In this document: positions 1 to 11,940 of the stretch, piece after piece
Layout: every line of letters starts with the position of its first letter
Position numbering within the stretch: position 1 is the stretch's first letter
Assembly (NCBI RefSeq): GCF_000165835.1
Contig: NC_014640.1
Coordinates: 186,001-250,000 of the forward strand
Source: Achromobacter xylosoxidans A8
GTDB taxonomy: Bacteria > Pseudomonadota > Gammaproteobacteria > Burkholderiales > Burkholderiaceae_B
Direction of reading: 5' to 3'
DNA: 64,000 nucleotides
Program-made: the position numbers and the translations under genes
Notes under the pieces: model-generated
Told to the model about the DNA's origin: nothing
Seen by the model: the letters and a program-made list of their open reading frames with translations, nothing else
Databases searched by the model: none

Positions 1-942
1 TACACCACCAAGCACGTGAACGTGCCGCTGATTCCGCTGCCCGACGATCCGGTGCTGCGTCAGTTCTTCGGCCAGGTGCCGGGCGTGACACGGCGCCAGG
101 CCTCGACCAGCCTGGGGTCCGGCGTGATCGTGAACCAGGACGGCTATGTGCTGACCAACTACCACGTGGTGCAGGCCGCGGACGCGATCGAGGTCGCGCT
201 GGCGGACGGCCGCCGCGATGCCGCCAAGGTGGTGGGCGCGGATCCGGACACCGATCTGGCCGTGCTGAAGCTGGCCACCTTGCGCGCGCTGCCCGCGGCC
301 ACGCTGGCGCCGGACCGGGGCTTGCGGGTGGGAGACGTGGTGCTGGCTATCGGCAATCCGTTCGGCGTCGGGCAGACCACGACGCTGGGTATCGTGTCGG
401 CGCTGGGCCGCAACGGGCTGGGCCTGAACACCTACGAGAACTTCATCCAGACCGACGCCGCGATCAACCCCGGCAATTCGGGGGGCGCGCTGATCGACGC
501 CGCGGGCAATCTGGTCGGTATCAATACCGCCATCTATTCTGAATCGGGCGGGTCCATGGGCATAGGCTTTGCCACCCCGATCGAGATCGCGCGCAAGGTC
601 ATGGACGAGATCGTCAGGACCGGCGGGGTCAAGCGCGGCTGGCTGGGCGTGGAGCCGCAGGACGTGACGCCGGAACTGGCGCGGGCGTTCGGGCTGGACC
701 GCGACACCCGCGGCGTGATCATCGCCGGCGTGATGCGCGATGGACCTGCCGCGCGCGGCGGCTTGAAGGTGGGCGATATCGTGCAGTCGGTCAACGGCAA
801 GCGCATGGGGGACACCACCAGCCTGCTGTCGGAGATCGCGCAGCTGCCGCCGGGCCAGAGCGCCAAGCTGGGCATACTGCGTGGCGGCAAGCCGGCAGAG
901 CTGGCGGTGGTGGTGGGTACGCGCCCGGGCAAGCCGCGCTAG
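1..942 (+). CDS. HtrA/Deg-family S1C serine protease, 5' end missing
   Basis: The reading frame is open from the first base, so the N-terminus (signal or membrane anchor) lies outside the window; a GTG at 16 is only an internal codon or weak start. Counting from that GTG, the trypsin-like triad is His50 (TNYHVV), Asp80 (DTDLAVLK) and Ser155 (NPGNSGGAL). A single PDZ domain follows at about residues 205-300. One PDZ and a preceding catalytic domain fit the DegS/single-PDZ type (or a shortened DegQ) rather than two-PDZ DegP. It should act in the periplasm on misfolded or regulatory substrates. It converges on the regulator gene at 980. Which Deg subtype it is cannot be decided without the N-terminus. 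Confidence 0.93.
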   Translation, partial: YTTKHVNVPLIPLPDDPVLRQFFGQVPGVTRRQASTSLGSGVIVNQDGYVLTNYHVVQAADAIEVALADGRRDAAKVVGADPDTDLAVLKLATLRALPAATLAPDRGLRVGDVVLAIGNPFGVGQTTTLGIVSALGRNGLGLNTYENFIQTDAAINPGNSGGALIDAAGNLVGINTAIYSESGGSMGIGFATPIEIARKVMDEIVRTGGVKRGWLGVEPQDVTPELARAFGLDRDTRGVIIAGVMRDGPAARGGLKVGDIVQSVNGKRMGDTTSLLSEIAQLPPGQSAKLGILRGGKPAELAVVVGTRPGKPR

Positions 943-979
943 GAACGGGCCGGGATTTCGCACGGGGCGCGGCTGGAAG

Positions 980-1348
980 TCAGGTCGCGGCGGGGTCTTT
1001 GGCCATCAGGCGCACCGCCGATACGATGGCCTTCTTGGTGCTTTCGGATTGATTGCGCAGCAGCGCCCAGATTTCCGTGCAATAGCCGTCCGGGGCGCCT
1101 TCCGGCGGGCCGACGCTGCCAGGCGGCGCATCCCCGCCCGGCCCCACGCCATCAGTCAGCCAGGGCACGCTGGTGTCCAGTGCGCGCGCCAACCGCAGCA
1201 GGGTGGCGCGAGACGGCGAATAGCAATCTTCGCGCATGAGGATGCGATGGATGCAGGATTGCGGCACGCCGGAAATGCGCGCCAGCTGGTTCTGGCTTTT
1301 GATGCCGCGCCATCGCATCAGGGTGTGCAGTCTTTGGGCGAGTGACAT
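980..1348 (-). CDS. Small helix-turn-helix (XRE-like) DNA-binding protein
   Basis: A 122-residue protein whose first 60 residues look like a lambda-repressor/XRE helix-turn-helix: NQLARISGVPQSCIHRIL, followed by the typical LLRLARALDTSVPWLTDG segment. The C-terminal half has no recognised domain. I chose the ATG at 1348 (MSLAQRL); an in-frame GTG at 1381 would add 11 residues. Neither start has a strong ribosome binding site. It lies just after tatC in the same direction, beyond a hairpin, so it may be expressed separately. The target is unknown. Confidence 0.75.
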   Translation of the reverse strand: MSLAQRLHTLMRWRGIKSQNQLARISGVPQSCIHRILMREDCYSPSRATLLRLARALDTSVPWLTDGVGPGGDAPPGSVGPPEGAPDGYCTEIWALLRNQSESTKKAIVSAVRLMAKDPAAT

Positions 1349-1389
1349 GAGGGCAATGTAGAGTTGCCGCGTGTCGCCCACAAGGTGAA

Positions 1390-1416
1390 ACGGTCCTGCT
1401 TTGTGGGCAGGACCGT
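1390..1416 (-). terminator. Hairpin at the end of the his-tat gene train
   Basis: A perfect 10-bp inverted repeat (ACGGTCCTGC / GCAGGACCGT) with a 7-base loop lies 12 bases after the tatC stop on the minus strand. The following bases on that strand (TTTCACCTT) form only a weak T-tract, so it is a probable but imperfect intrinsic terminator. Confidence 0.6.
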
Positions 1417-1427
1417 CCAGAGGAAGA

Positions 1428-2219
1428 TCAGTGGCGTTCGGTCAGCGAATCCGAGCTGGCTTCGCTTTCCGTTCCTTGTTTTGGCGTGACCATGCGGGCG
1501 CAGATCAGTCCGACCTCGTACAGCAGGCAGAGCGGCACGGCCAGCATGAACTGGCTCACCACGTCGGGCGGCGTGACCACGGCGGCGATGATGAAGGCCC
1601 CCACCACCACGTAGCCGCGGGCGGCCTTCAGCTTGGACAGTTCGACCACGCCCATCTTCACCAGCAGCACCACGGCCACGGGTACTTCGAAGGTGATGCC
1701 GAAGGCCATGAACATCGTCATGACGAAGCTCAGGTAGGCCTCGATGTCCGGCGCCGGCGTGATGGACTGCGGCGCGAAGGTGGCGATGAAGTGGAAGACC
1801 GTGCGGAACACCACGAAATAGCAGAATGCCATGCCCGCGATGAACAGAAAGGTGCTGGAAATGATGAGCGGCAGCGCCAGGCGCTTTTCGTGCCGATACA
1901 GGCCGGGCGCCACGAAGGCCCAGGCCTGGTACAGCACCACGGGCAGCGCCACGATGAACGCGGCCATCATCGTGACCTTGACCGGCACCATGAACGGCGT
2001 GATGACGCCGGTGGCGATCATGCGGGTGCCTTCCGGCAGCGAAGCCAGCATGGGCTGGGCCAGCACGTCATAAATGGCCGACGCGCCGGGGTAGATGAAC
2101 AGCACGATGAACACGACGACCACGGCGCCAACGGCGCGCAGCAGGCGAGTGCGCAATTCGACCAGGTGGGAGATGAAAGTCTCCTGCTGGCCTTCTTCTT
2201 GGGTGGCGTCCTGGGTCAC
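1428..2219 (-). CDS. tatC: Sec-independent (Tat) translocase subunit TatC
   Basis: TatC is the six-helix inner-membrane receptor that recognises twin-arginine signal peptides and assembles with TatB and TatA to export folded proteins. The 263-residue protein shows the family hallmarks: the N-terminal SHLVELRTRLLRA helix, the YQAWAFVAPGLYRHEK segment with the conserved acidic residue of the signal-peptide site, and six hydrophobic stretches. Its ATG overlaps the tatB stop by four bases (2216-2219), indicating translational coupling. The gene order tatA-tatB-tatC is the standard one. Confidence 0.97.
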   Translation of the reverse strand: MTQDATQEEGQQETFISHLVELRTRLLRAVGAVVVVFIVLFIYPGASAIYDVLAQPMLASLPEGTRMIATGVITPFMVPVKVTMMAAFIVALPVVLYQAWAFVAPGLYRHEKRLALPLIISSTFLFIAGMAFCYFVVFRTVFHFIATFAPQSITPAPDIEAYLSFVMTMFMAFGITFEVPVAVVLLVKMGVVELSKLKAARGYVVVGAFIIAAVVTPPDVVSQFMLAVPLCLLYEVGLICARMVTPKQGTESEASSDSLTERH

Positions 2220-2740
2220 GTCGGTGTTCCGGAGGGCGCGACGGGCTTGGCGGCGGGCGCGGCGTCGTCGGCCTTGGGCGCGCTGGGCGCGGGTTGTTGG
2301 GTTGCGGCGGGGGCGGGTACGGCCGCCGGCGGCAGGTCCAGGTCCAGGCTGTGGTTCTGGCCGGGGGGCGGCGCGATGCTGCGCTCGGGCTCGGCAGGCG
2401 TGTCGCTGGCGGCGGCCGATTCGGCTTTGATGCTGGCTTCGCGCGCGACCTCGTCGAGTTCGGCGCGGAACTGCTGCACGGGTTCCTGCAGCGAGGCCTG
2501 GGTTTCGTTCAGCGACTGTTGCACGCCCTGGGCGGCATCTTCCATTTCGCTCTTGAACTTGCGCAGTTCGTCGAGCTCGATTTCGCGCTGGATATCGGAT
2601 TTCACGTCATTGACGTAACGCTGCGCGCGCCCGAGCAGGTGGCCGACGGTGCGGGCAACCTTGGGCAGGCGTTCGGGGCCGATGACGATCAGGGCGATGA
2701 CGCCGATCACCATCAGTTCAGTGAAGCTGACATCAAACAT
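2216..2740 (-). CDS. tatB: Tat translocase subunit TatB
   Basis: TatB partners TatC in the signal-peptide receptor complex. The start at 2740 gives the typical MFDVSFTELMVIGVIALIVIGP beginning split by the family Glu and Gly-Pro: a short membrane helix, hinge, and an amphipathic helix (LPKVARTVG). A longer in-frame start exists upstream but would place residues before the membrane helix. The C-terminal half is rich in Ala, Pro and acidic residues, as is usual for this fast-evolving tail. It is 174 residues long and lies between tatA and tatC. Confidence 0.95.
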   Translation of the reverse strand: MFDVSFTELMVIGVIALIVIGPERLPKVARTVGHLLGRAQRYVNDVKSDIQREIELDELRKFKSEMEDAAQGVQQSLNETQASLQEPVQQFRAELDEVAREASIKAESAAASDTPAEPERSIAPPPGQNHSLDLDLPPAAVPAPAATQQPAPSAPKADDAAPAAKPVAPSGTPT

Positions 2741-2811
2741 TCGACGGCCGCTCGGGAGTGGATGCAATAAGGGCCGGCCTTTTCAGGACGGCCCGGGAGC
2801 CGAGCAGGCGC

Positions 2812-3039
2812 TCAGGAGTTGGATTTTTCCTTGGCCTGCACGTCGATGGTGTCGCCGGAGACGCGCTGCTGCGCGATCGGTTCGGCCGGCTTGTCGCCGT
2901 TGGCGTCCTTCATACCTTCCTTGAAGCCCTTGACCGCGCCGCCCAGGTCCGAGCCGATGTTGCGCAGCTTCTTGGTGCCGAAAATCAGCGCCACGATGAC
3001 CAGGACAACCAACCAATGCCAGATGCTGAAACTACCCAT
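2812..3039 (-). CDS. tatA: Tat translocase subunit TatA
   Basis: TatA oligomerises to form the transient passage for folded Tat substrates. The 75-residue protein begins [18 protein letters not shown], a single membrane helix, followed by [10 protein letters not shown], a hinge and the amphipathic helix with [12 protein letters not shown]. The rest is a polar tail. A good ribosome binding site (GGAGA) sits seven bases before the ATG. It is first of the three tat genes, directly downstream of the HIT hydrolase gene in the same direction. Confidence 0.96.
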   Translation of the reverse strand: MGSFSIWHWLVVLVIVALIFGTKKLRNIGSDLGGAVKGFKEGMKDANGDKPAEPIAQQRVSGDTIDVQAKEKSNS

Positions 3040-3053
3040 GATGTTTCTCCGAA

Positions 3054-3422
3054 TTACGCGTTGGGGGCCACGCGCCCTTTCCAGGGTCGCGAACCGCCGA
3101 TGATGTGGAAATGCAGATGCGGGACTTCCTGGCCGCCTTCGACGCCAGAATTGATCATGATGCGAAACCCGCCATCAGGGCCCGGACGGCAACCGTTTTC
3201 AGCGGCTAACCGCGGCGCTAATGACATCATTCTACCCAACCATTCTGCGTCCTCCCCCTTAATATCCTGCATGGATGTGACATGACGTCGAGGGATCAGC
3301 AATAAATGTACCGGCGCGGCCGGATTGATGTCGTGGAACGCAACAAAGTCCTCGTCTTCGTAGACTTTCTTGGACGGGATGTCGCCAGCGGCGATCTTGC
3401 AGAAGAGACAGTTGTCGCTCAT
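3054..3422 (-). CDS. HIT-family nucleotide hydrolase (HinT-like)
   Basis: A 122-residue histidine-triad protein. The start at 3422 gives [23 protein letters not shown], a classic HIT N-terminus with a CxxC pair. The active-site histidine triad is HLHFHIIGG near the C-terminus. Such enzymes hydrolyse purine nucleoside phosphoramidates such as AMP-lysine. The gene sits between hisE and tatA in the same direction; a HIT gene next to hisE is common in betaproteobacteria. A longer upstream frame is merely open and overlaps hisE. Confidence 0.93.
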   Translation of the reverse strand: MSDNCLFCKIAAGDIPSKKVYEDEDFVAFHDINPAAPVHLLLIPRRHVTSMQDIKGEDAEWLGRMMSLAPRLAAENGCRPGPDGGFRIMINSGVEGGQEVPHLHFHIIGGSRPWKGRVAPNA

Positions 3423-3439
3423 TTTTCCGGGTTCCGTGG

Positions 3440-3790
3440 TCAGTCTTGCGGGCGGCTCGCCTTTTCCGCCAGGCCGGACAGGCCTTCGCGGCGGGCCAGT
3501 TCGGCCAATACGTCTTCGGGCCGCAGCTTGAAATGCGTCAAGGCCACCAGGCAATGGAACCACAGGTCGGCGGTTTCGCTGACGATGCGGTCGGGCACGC
3601 CGTCCTTGGCGGCCATGACCAGTTCGGTGGCTTCCTCGCCGATCTTCTTGAGAAAGGCGTCCGGGCCCTTGGCCAGCAGCTTGGCGGAGTAGGAGGCTTG
3701 GGGATCGCCGCCGTTTTCGGGGCGGCGGGTTTCCAGGGTATCGGCGATGCGCGCCAGGATTTCTGCGGCGCTTGCGGCTTGAGCGGTCAT
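3440..3790 (-). CDS. hisE: Phosphoribosyl-ATP pyrophosphatase
   Basis: HisE removes pyrophosphate from phosphoribosyl-ATP, the second step of histidine synthesis. The 116-residue alpha-helical protein carries the MazG-like metal-binding signature [14 protein letters not shown] followed by ETADLWFH. Here it is a separate protein, not fused to HisI as in enteric bacteria. Its ATG overlaps the hisI stop by four bases (3787-3790), so hisI and hisE are probably co-translated. Confidence 0.96.
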   Translation of the reverse strand: MTAQAASAAEILARIADTLETRRPENGGDPQASYSAKLLAKGPDAFLKKIGEEATELVMAAKDGVPDRIVSETADLWFHCLVALTHFKLRPEDVLAELARREGLSGLAEKASRPQD

Positions 3791-4200
3791 TTGTAGATCA
3801 GTTCGGGGTCTTTCAGGACGGGGTCCACCGTGGTCCAGGAGGCCTGGTCGGACTGGCCTTCCAGGCGGCGGTAGAAGCAGCTGGCGCGCCCGGTGTGGCA
3901 GGCGATGCCGCCCTGCTGGTGGATCTTGAGCAGGATCACGTCGCCGTCGCAGTCCAGGCGCAGTTCGTGCACTTCCTGGGCGTGGCCGGACTCCTCGCCC
4001 TTGCGCCACAGGCGCTGGCGCGAACGTGACCAGTAGACGGCGCGCCCGGTGGCGGCCGTTTCGGCGAGCGATTCGCGGTTCATCCAGGCCACCATCATGA
4101 TCTGGCCGTTTTCGGCGTCCTGCGCGATGGCGGGTATCAGGCCGTTTTCGTCGAAGACGACATCGGCCATCCAGGCGGGTTCGTTGCTCATCTCATTCAT
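3787..4200 (-). CDS. hisI: Phosphoribosyl-AMP cyclohydrolase
   Basis: HisI opens the adenine ring of phosphoribosyl-AMP, the third step of histidine synthesis. The 137-residue protein has the family sequence [11 protein letters not shown] and the zinc/metal ligand region [25 protein letters not shown] given in two conserved Cys positions plus Cys of [10 protein letters not shown]. The ATG at 4200 follows a GAGGA ribosome binding site at proper spacing, which favours it over the ATG three codons later. About 125 bases separate it from hisF. Confidence 0.95.
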   Translation of the reverse strand: MNEMSNEPAWMADVVFDENGLIPAIAQDAENGQIMMVAWMNRESLAETAATGRAVYWSRSRQRLWRKGEESGHAQEVHELRLDCDGDVILLKIHQQGGIACHTGRASCFYRRLEGQSDQASWTTVDPVLKDPELIYK

Positions 4201-4293
4201 CCATTGTCCTCGCGCGGCAGCTTGCGGACCGCCACTGTCGCGTGGGGACTCATAATCTTACGGCAATACCTTGTTGCACGCCTGACCGGGGTT

Positions 4294-4319
4294 CCCCGAA
4301 GCGCCGCAGGCGCCCGGGG
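4294..4319. repeat. GC-rich imperfect palindrome between hisF and hisI
   Basis: CCCCGAAGCGCC, three bases, then GGCGCCCGGGG form an imperfect stem-loop in the 125-base hisF-hisI gap. The core CCCCGAAGCGCC recurs in the larger palindromic element near 44,390, so both may be copies of one short dispersed repeat. It could also act as an mRNA-stabilising or attenuating hairpin within the his genes. Confidence 0.5.
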
Positions 4320-4325
4320 CAGGGA

Positions 4326-5144
4326 CTACATCCGGACTGGGATGCCCTGATCGGCCATGAAGCGCTTGCACTCGCCCACGGTGTGCTGGCCGAAGTGGAA
4401 GATGCTGGCGGCCAGGACCGCGCTGGCGCGGCCGGTGGTGACGCCGTCGGCCAGATGCTGCAGGTTGCCCACGCCGCCCGAGGCGATGACGGGCACCGGC
4501 ACGGCGTCCGAGACGGCGCGCGTGAGTTCCAGGTCGAAACCGGACTTGGTGCCGTCGCGGTCCATGCTGGTCAGCAGGATTTCGCCGGCGCCGTAGGCGG
4601 CCATGCGGCGCGCCCAGGCCACGGCGTCCAGCCCGGTGGCCTTGCGGCCGCCGTGGGTGAAGACTTCCCAGCGGGCGGGTTCGCCGGCGGCCGACACGCG
4701 GCGCGCGTCGATCGCCACCACCACGCATTGCGAGCCGTGGTAGTCCGAGGCCGCGCGCACCAGTTCCGGATTGGCCACGGCGGCGCTGTTGATGCTGATC
4801 TTGTCGGCGCCGGCATTCAGCAGGCGCTGGATGTCGGAGACCTGGCGCACGCCGCCGCCCACCGTCAGCGGAATGAAGACCTGCGAGGCCACCTGCTCGA
4901 TGATGGGCAGGATCAGGTCGCGGCCGTCGCTGGTGGCGGTGATGTCGAGGAAGGTGAGTTCGTCGGCGCCCTGCTCGTTGTAGCGGCGGGCGATCTCGAC
5001 GGGGTCGCCTGCGTCGAGCAGGTTGACGAAGTTCACGCCCTTGACGACACGGCCCGCGGTGACGTCAAGGCAGGGGATGATGCGGCGGGTCAGCGCGCTC
5101 TGTGCGGGCGCGCCGGCCCCGGGGGGGCTGCTGGAGGTGGTCAT
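4326..5144 (-). CDS. hisF: Imidazole glycerol phosphate synthase, cyclase subunit
   Basis: HisF is the (beta/alpha)8 cyclase that, with HisH-derived ammonia, makes imidazole glycerol phosphate and AICAR. The 272-residue protein starts at the ATG at 5144 and has [19 protein letters not shown] with the catalytic Asp, and phosphate-binding motifs such as [10 protein letters not shown] non-homologous Ala/Pro/Ser stretch of about 14 residues precedes the usual start of the barrel. Its ATG overlaps the hisA stop by four bases (5141-5144). Confidence 0.96.
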   Translation of the reverse strand: MTTSSSPPGAGAPAQSALTRRIIPCLDVTAGRVVKGVNFVNLLDAGDPVEIARRYNEQGADELTFLDITATSDGRDLILPIIEQVASQVFIPLTVGGGVRQVSDIQRLLNAGADKISINSAAVANPELVRAASDYHGSQCVVVAIDARRVSAAGEPARWEVFTHGGRKATGLDAVAWARRMAAYGAGEILLTSMDRDGTKSGFDLELTRAVSDAVPVPVIASGGVGNLQHLADGVTTGRASAVLAASIFHFGQHTVGECKRFMADQGIPVRM

Positions 5145-5881
5145 TTTGCCAGTTCGTCGGCGCGCGCCTGCGCTGCCTGGAAGTCGAGCGTGCCTTCGTA
5201 GATGCTGCGGCCCAGGATGGCGCCTTCGACGCCCTCTTCTTCGACGGCGCAAAGGGCTTCGATGTCCTGGATGCCGGCGATGCCGCCCGATGCGTAGACC
5301 GGGATGCGCACGTGCTGGGCCAGGCGGACCGTGGCTTCGACGTTGACGCCGGACAGCATGCCGTCGCGGCCGATGTCGGTGTAGATGATGGCTTCGCAGC
5401 CGTAGTCCTCGAACTTCTTGGCCAGGTCGAGCACGTCGTGGCGGGTCAGCTTGCTCCAGCCGTCGGTGGCGATCTTGCCGTCGCGGGCATCCAGGCCGAC
5501 GATGATCTGGCCGGGGAAAGCGCCGCAGGCGTCCTGCAGGAAGCCGGGGTTCTTGACCGCGGCGGTGCCGATGATCACGTAGGAGATGCCGGCGTCAAGG
5601 TAGCGTTCGATAGTGTCGAGGTCGCGGATGCCGCCGCCGATCTGCACGGGGATGTCGTCGCCGACAGCGTCCAGGATCGCCTTGATGGGGGCTTCGTTCT
5701 TGGGTTTGCCGGCGACGGCGCCGTTCAGGTCGACCAGATGCAGGCGGCGCGCGCCTTGGTCGAGCCAACGTGTGGCCATGGCGGCGGGGTCTTCAGAGAA
5801 CACCGTTGCATCGTCCAGGTCACCCTGGCGCAGGCGCACGCAGCGCCCGTCTTTGAGATCGATGGCGGGGATCAGCAGCAT
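5141..5881 (-). CDS. hisA: ProFAR isomerase (phosphoribosylformimino-AICAR-phosphate isomerase)
   Basis: HisA catalyses the Amadori rearrangement of ProFAR to PRFAR, feeding HisF/HisH. The 246-residue half-barrel-repeat protein starts [20 protein letters not shown], containing the catalytic Asp8, and includes the second catalytic Asp in [10 protein letters not shown] and the phosphate-binding VYASGGI. It lies between hisH and hisF, which is the standard order here. Confidence 0.97.
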   Translation of the reverse strand: MLLIPAIDLKDGRCVRLRQGDLDDATVFSEDPAAMATRWLDQGARRLHLVDLNGAVAGKPKNEAPIKAILDAVGDDIPVQIGGGIRDLDTIERYLDAGISYVIIGTAAVKNPGFLQDACGAFPGQIIVGLDARDGKIATDGWSKLTRHDVLDLAKKFEDYGCEAIIYTDIGRDGMLSGVNVEATVRLAQHVRIPVYASGGIAGIQDIEALCAVEEEGVEGAILGRSIYEGTLDFQAAQARADELAK

Positions 5882-5937
5882 GGTGGGCAGCGAATAAATA
5901 TAGGGGTTGAAAGGGCTGGCGGGCGTGGGCTTGGAGC

Positions 5938-6633
5938 CTACGGCTGCCAGTCTACAAAATTGCGATACAGGCGCAAACCGTGCTCGGCGCTCTTTTCGGG
6001 GTGAAACTGCACCGCGAAAATGTTAGCTGCCGCCACCGCGCAGGTAAAGGCGAGGCCATACTCGGTTTCACCAACAGTCAGGTCCGGATCTTCCGGATCG
6101 GCGTAGTAGCTATGGACGAAATAGAAGTGCGTGTCGTCCGGAATGCCGGCCCAGATAGGATGAGAGCGCGTCTGGCGCACTTTGTTCCATCCCATGTGCG
6201 GGACCTTGAGACGTTCGGGACGGGTGTCGGCCAAGCCGGCGGCGCCGGTATCGGCCAGGCAGGCGTCGTCATCGCTGACGGGGTCCGCAAAGCCAGGGCC
6301 CGCGAAGCGGCGCACCACGCCGGGGAACAGCCCCAGACAGGCGGTGCCGCCTTCCTCGCTGGAATCGAACAACATCTGTTCGCCCACGCACACGCCCAGC
6401 AGGGGCTTCTCGCGCGCGGCGCGCACGACGGCCTCGCGCAGGCCGGATTCGTTCAGGGTACGCATGCAGTCGGCCATGGCGCCCTGGCCGGGAAACACGA
6501 CGCGGTCGGCCGCGGCGATTTCCTGGGGCTGGCTGCAGATGCGGATGTCGGCATCGGGGGCGGCGTATTTCAGGGCGCGGGCGACGGAATGGAAATTGCC
6601 CATTCCATAGTCGACGATGGCGATAGTGGTCAC
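5938..6633 (-). CDS. hisH: Imidazole glycerol phosphate synthase, glutamine amidotransferase subunit
   Basis: HisH releases ammonia from glutamine for HisF. The nucleophile Cys is in [12 protein letters not shown] and the His/Glu pair in [12 protein letters not shown]. The start is a GTG at 6633 ([13 protein letters not shown]), supported by an AGAAAG-type ribosome binding site; the longer open frame overlaps hisB and is not used. At 231 residues the protein is longer than the usual 200-215: an acidic Ala-rich segment ([19 protein letters not shown]) is inserted before the KVPHMGWN motif. Confidence 0.95.
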   Translation of the reverse strand: MTTIAIVDYGMGNFHSVARALKYAAPDADIRICSQPQEIAAADRVVFPGQGAMADCMRTLNESGLREAVVRAAREKPLLGVCVGEQMLFDSSEEGGTACLGLFPGVVRRFAGPGFADPVSDDDACLADTGAAGLADTRPERLKVPHMGWNKVRQTRSHPIWAGIPDDTHFYFVHSYYADPEDPDLTVGETEYGLAFTCAVAAANIFAVQFHPEKSAEHGLRLYRNFVDWQP

Positions 6634-6667
6634 TTCTTTCTGCCTGCTGCGGGGTGGAGGGCGGAGG

Positions 6668-7255
6668 TTACAGCACGCCCTTGGTGGAGGGCACGACGTC
6701 GCCCATGCGGGGATCGACTTCCATGGCCATGCGCAGGGCGCGGCCACAGGCCTTGAAGACCGTTTCCGCCTGGTGGTGGGCATTGACGCCGCGCAGGTTG
6801 TCGATGTGCAGCGTGATCAGGGCATGGTTGACCAGGCCCTGGAAGAATTCGCGGGTCAGGTCCACGTCGAAGTCGCCGATGCGGGCGCGGGTGAAGGGGA
6901 TGTGGTATTCCAGGCCAGGACGGCCCGAGAAATCCACCACCACGCGCGACAGCGCTTCGTCCAGCGGCACGTAGGCGTGGCCGTAGCGGCGCAGGCCGGC
7001 CTTGGTGCCGACCGCCTTGGCGATGGCCATGCCCAGCGTGATGCCCACGTCTTCGACGGTGTGGTGCGCGTCGATGTGCAGGTCGCCTTCCGCCTTGATG
7101 TCGAGGTCGATCAGGCCGTGGCGCGCGATCTGGTCCAGCATGTGGTCCAGGAACGGCACGCCGGTGTCGATCGTCTGCTTGCCGGTGCCGTCGATATTGA
7201 CGGCCACGCGGATGCGGGTTTCGTTGGTGTTGCGGGTGATCTCAGCGGTACGCAT
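6668..7255 (-). CDS. hisB: Imidazoleglycerol-phosphate dehydratase
   Basis: HisB dehydrates imidazole glycerol phosphate to imidazole acetol phosphate. The 195-residue protein is the monofunctional form, without the histidinol-phosphatase domain of enteric HisB. The metal-binding HHxVED motif ([11 protein letters not shown]) and the second histidine motif ([12 protein letters not shown]) are present. I chose the ATG at 7255 (MRTAEITRN), which follows the hisC stop directly; an ATG at 7264 is also possible. Confidence 0.96.
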   Translation of the reverse strand: MRTAEITRNTNETRIRVAVNIDGTGKQTIDTGVPFLDHMLDQIARHGLIDLDIKAEGDLHIDAHHTVEDVGITLGMAIAKAVGTKAGLRRYGHAYVPLDEALSRVVVDFSGRPGLEYHIPFTRARIGDFDVDLTREFFQGLVNHALITLHIDNLRGVNAHHQAETVFKACGRALRMAMEVDPRMGDVVPSTKGVL

Positions 7256-7256
7256 G

Positions 7257-8396
7257 TTAAGCACTCAAAATCTCTTGCAGGGCGGATAGCAAGGCGGCGT
7301 TTTCAGCCGGGGCGCCCACCGAGATGCGCAGGCAGTTGGCCAGTAGCGGATGGGCGTTGGAGAAGTTGCGAATCAATATTTTGCGCGTTTTCAGGGCAAG
7401 ATGCACGGCGTTGCCGTCCAGCTTGCCGGAAAAGCGGGCAAGAACGAAGTTTCCGGCGGAAGGGAATACCCGCACCCCGGGCAACTGGGCCAGCGCGGCG
7501 GCCAGCGGCTCGCGGTCCGCGCGCAGGCGGGCGGCCTGTTCGTCCAGCACCGGCTTGTGGCGCAGCACGGCCGACAGCGTGGCCTGGGTCAGCACGTCCA
7601 GGTTGTAGGGCGGGCGGACCTTGTTCAGTTCCGCGATCCAGGCGGGGTGTCCGGCCAGGTAGCCGAAGCGCAGGCCGGCCAGGCCGATCTTGGACACCGT
7701 GCGCATGACGACCACGTTCGGCGCGTCCAGCACCTGCGGCATCCAGGTGCGGTCGGCGAAGGGCTGGTAGGCCTCGTCCAGCACCACCAGGCCGGGGGCG
7801 GCGGCGATGATGGCCGCTACGTCCTCGTCGGACCAGAGGCCGCCGGTGGGATTGTTGGGCACGGCCAGGAACACCACCTTGGGCTGGTGTTCGCGGATGG
7901 CGGCCAGCATGGCCGGCAAATCCAGGGTCAGGTCGGCCGTCAGCGGCACGCCAACGAAGCGGGCGTGGTCGAAGCGCGCGGCCATGTCGAAGTAGACGAA
8001 CGACGGCCAGGGCGACAGCACCGCGTCGCCGGGGTTGCAGCAGGCCTGCACCACGATGTGGATGAGTTCGTCCGAGCCGTTGCCGAACAGCACGTCCGCG
8101 GCGTCCGGCACGCCAAAGGCCGTTTTCACGGCCTCTTGCAGCGCAGACAGGTCGGCTGCGGGATAGCGGTTCAGCGGCGTGTCGCGCACGGCGCGGGCGA
8201 TGTCCTCGCGCGCCGCCTCGGGCAGCTCGTAGGGGCATTCCATGGCGTCGAGCTTGATGCAGCCCTCCGCGTTGGCCACGGGATAGGCGGCCAGTTCGCG
8301 GATGTCCGCCCGGACCGTGCCGGCAATGCGGCCGGCAACGCCTGCGGTAGTAGCCACGCTTGCGGGATTGCCTTCGGGGCGGTCCGGCAGGCTCAT
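7257..8396 (-). CDS. hisC: Histidinol-phosphate aminotransferase
   Basis: HisC transfers the amino group of glutamate to imidazole acetol phosphate using PLP. The 379-residue fold-type I aminotransferase has the NPNNPTG-like signature VPNNPTGGL, the Asp/Tyr pair [10 protein letters not shown], and the PLP lysine in [15 protein letters not shown]. The N-terminus has an extra disordered-looking 25 residues. Its ATG overlaps the hisD stop by four bases (8393-8396). Confidence 0.96.
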   Translation of the reverse strand: MSLPDRPEGNPASVATTAGVAGRIAGTVRADIRELAAYPVANAEGCIKLDAMECPYELPEAAREDIARAVRDTPLNRYPAADLSALQEAVKTAFGVPDAADVLFGNGSDELIHIVVQACCNPGDAVLSPWPSFVYFDMAARFDHARFVGVPLTADLTLDLPAMLAAIREHQPKVVFLAVPNNPTGGLWSDEDVAAIIAAAPGLVVLDEAYQPFADRTWMPQVLDAPNVVVMRTVSKIGLAGLRFGYLAGHPAWIAELNKVRPPYNLDVLTQATLSAVLRHKPVLDEQAARLRADREPLAAALAQLPGVRVFPSAGNFVLARFSGKLDGNAVHLALKTRKILIRNFSNAHPLLANCLRISVGAPAENAALLSALQEILSA

Positions 8397-9697
8397 GGCT
8401 GGTCGATCCGGTACTGGGCGCTGGCGGCGTGCGCCTGCAGGCCCTCGCCCAGCGCCAGTTCGGCGGCGATGCGGCCCAGCTTCTGGGCGCCCTGGTGCGA
8501 AACCTGGATCAGGCTGGAGCGCTTCTGGAAGTCATAGACGCCCAGCGGCGACGAAAAACGGGCCGTGCGCGAGGTCGGCAGCACGTGGTTGGGGCCGGCG
8601 CAGTAGTCGCCCAGGGATTCGGAGCTGAAGCGGCCCATGAAGATGGCGCCGGCGTGGCGGATCTGCGCGGTCCACTTCTCGGGCTGCTCGGTGGAGATCT
8701 CCAGGTGCTCAGGCGCGATGTCGTTGGCGATGCGGCAGGCTTCTTCGAGGTCCTGGACCAGGATCAGCGCGCCGCGGTTGGCCAGGCTGACGCGCAGGAT
8801 GTCGGCGCGCGGCATGGTGGGCAGCAGGCGTTCGATCGAGGCTTGCACCTCTTCGATGAAGGCGGCGTCCGGACACAGCAGGATGGATTGCGCGAGTTCG
8901 TCGTGTTCGGCCTGCGAGAACAGGTCCATGGCGATCCAGTCGGCCGGCGTCTTGCCGTCGCAGATGACCAGGATTTCGCTGGGGCCGGCGATCATGTCGA
9001 TGCCGACCACGCCGAACACGCGGCGCTTGGCGGCGGCGACGTAGGCGTTGCCCGGGCCGACGATCTTGTCGACGGCCGGTACGGTGGCGGTGCCATAGGC
9101 CAACGCGCCCACGGCCTGCGCGCCGCCGATGGCGAAGACGCGGTCCACGCCGGCGATGGCCGCGGCGGCCAGCACGATGGGGTTGCGCACGCCGTCGGGC
9201 GTGGGCGTGACCATGACCAGTTCCTGCACGCCCGCGACCTTGGCCGGGATGGCGTTCATCAGCACCGAGGACGGGTAGGCGGCCTTGCCGCCAGGCACGT
9301 ACAGGCCCACGCGGTCCAGCGGGGTGACCTGCTGGCCCAGCATGGTGCCGTCGGCGTCGGTGTAGGTCCAGGTCTCGGCGCGCTGGCGTTCGTGGTAGCT
9401 GCGCACGCGCTCGGCGGCGGCTTCCAGCGCGTTGCGCTGGGCGGCCGGCAGCGCGGCCAGGGCCGCATGCCAGTCCGCCTTGGGGATCTCCAGCGTCTGG
9501 GCCGATGCGCCGGGCATGCGGTCAAAGCGCTGCGTGTATTCCACCAGCGCGGCATCGCCGCGGGCGCGCACGTCGGCCAGGATGCCGGCTGCGGCGCGGT
9601 CGATGGATTCATCCTCGGTGGCCTCGAAGGCCAGCAGCGTGGACAGGGCGGATTTGAATCCGGGATCGCGGGAGTCGAGACGATTGATCAGGGCCAT
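8393..9697 (-). CDS. hisD: Histidinol dehydrogenase
   Basis: HisD carries out the last two oxidation steps from histidinol to histidine with NAD and zinc. The 434-residue length from the ATG at 9697 (MALINRLDS) equals that of the E. coli enzyme; an upstream TTG at 9712 in the same frame is a poorer start. Visible motifs include [22 protein letters not shown], split around its glycine loop, and the catalytic histidine region of the C-terminal half (GPNHVLPTS). It is between hisG and hisC. Confidence 0.96.
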   Translation of the reverse strand: MALINRLDSRDPGFKSALSTLLAFEATEDESIDRAAAGILADVRARGDAALVEYTQRFDRMPGASAQTLEIPKADWHAALAALPAAQRNALEAAAERVRSYHERQRAETWTYTDADGTMLGQQVTPLDRVGLYVPGGKAAYPSSVLMNAIPAKVAGVQELVMVTPTPDGVRNPIVLAAAAIAGVDRVFAIGGAQAVGALAYGTATVPAVDKIVGPGNAYVAAAKRRVFGVVGIDMIAGPSEILVICDGKTPADWIAMDLFSQAEHDELAQSILLCPDAAFIEEVQASIERLLPTMPRADILRVSLANRGALILVQDLEEACRIANDIAPEHLEISTEQPEKWTAQIRHAGAIFMGRFSSESLGDYCAGPNHVLPTSRTARFSSPLGVYDFQKRSSLIQVSHQGAQKLGRIAAELALGEGLQAHAASAQYRIDQP

Positions 9698-9750
9698 GGC
9701 GTCATGCAGCAAGCAGGTAACGGCCGCCGCGGCGTCGCGGCGGGCGAGGG

Positions 9751-11935
<2,185 letters not shown>

Positions 11936-11940
11936 GGACG

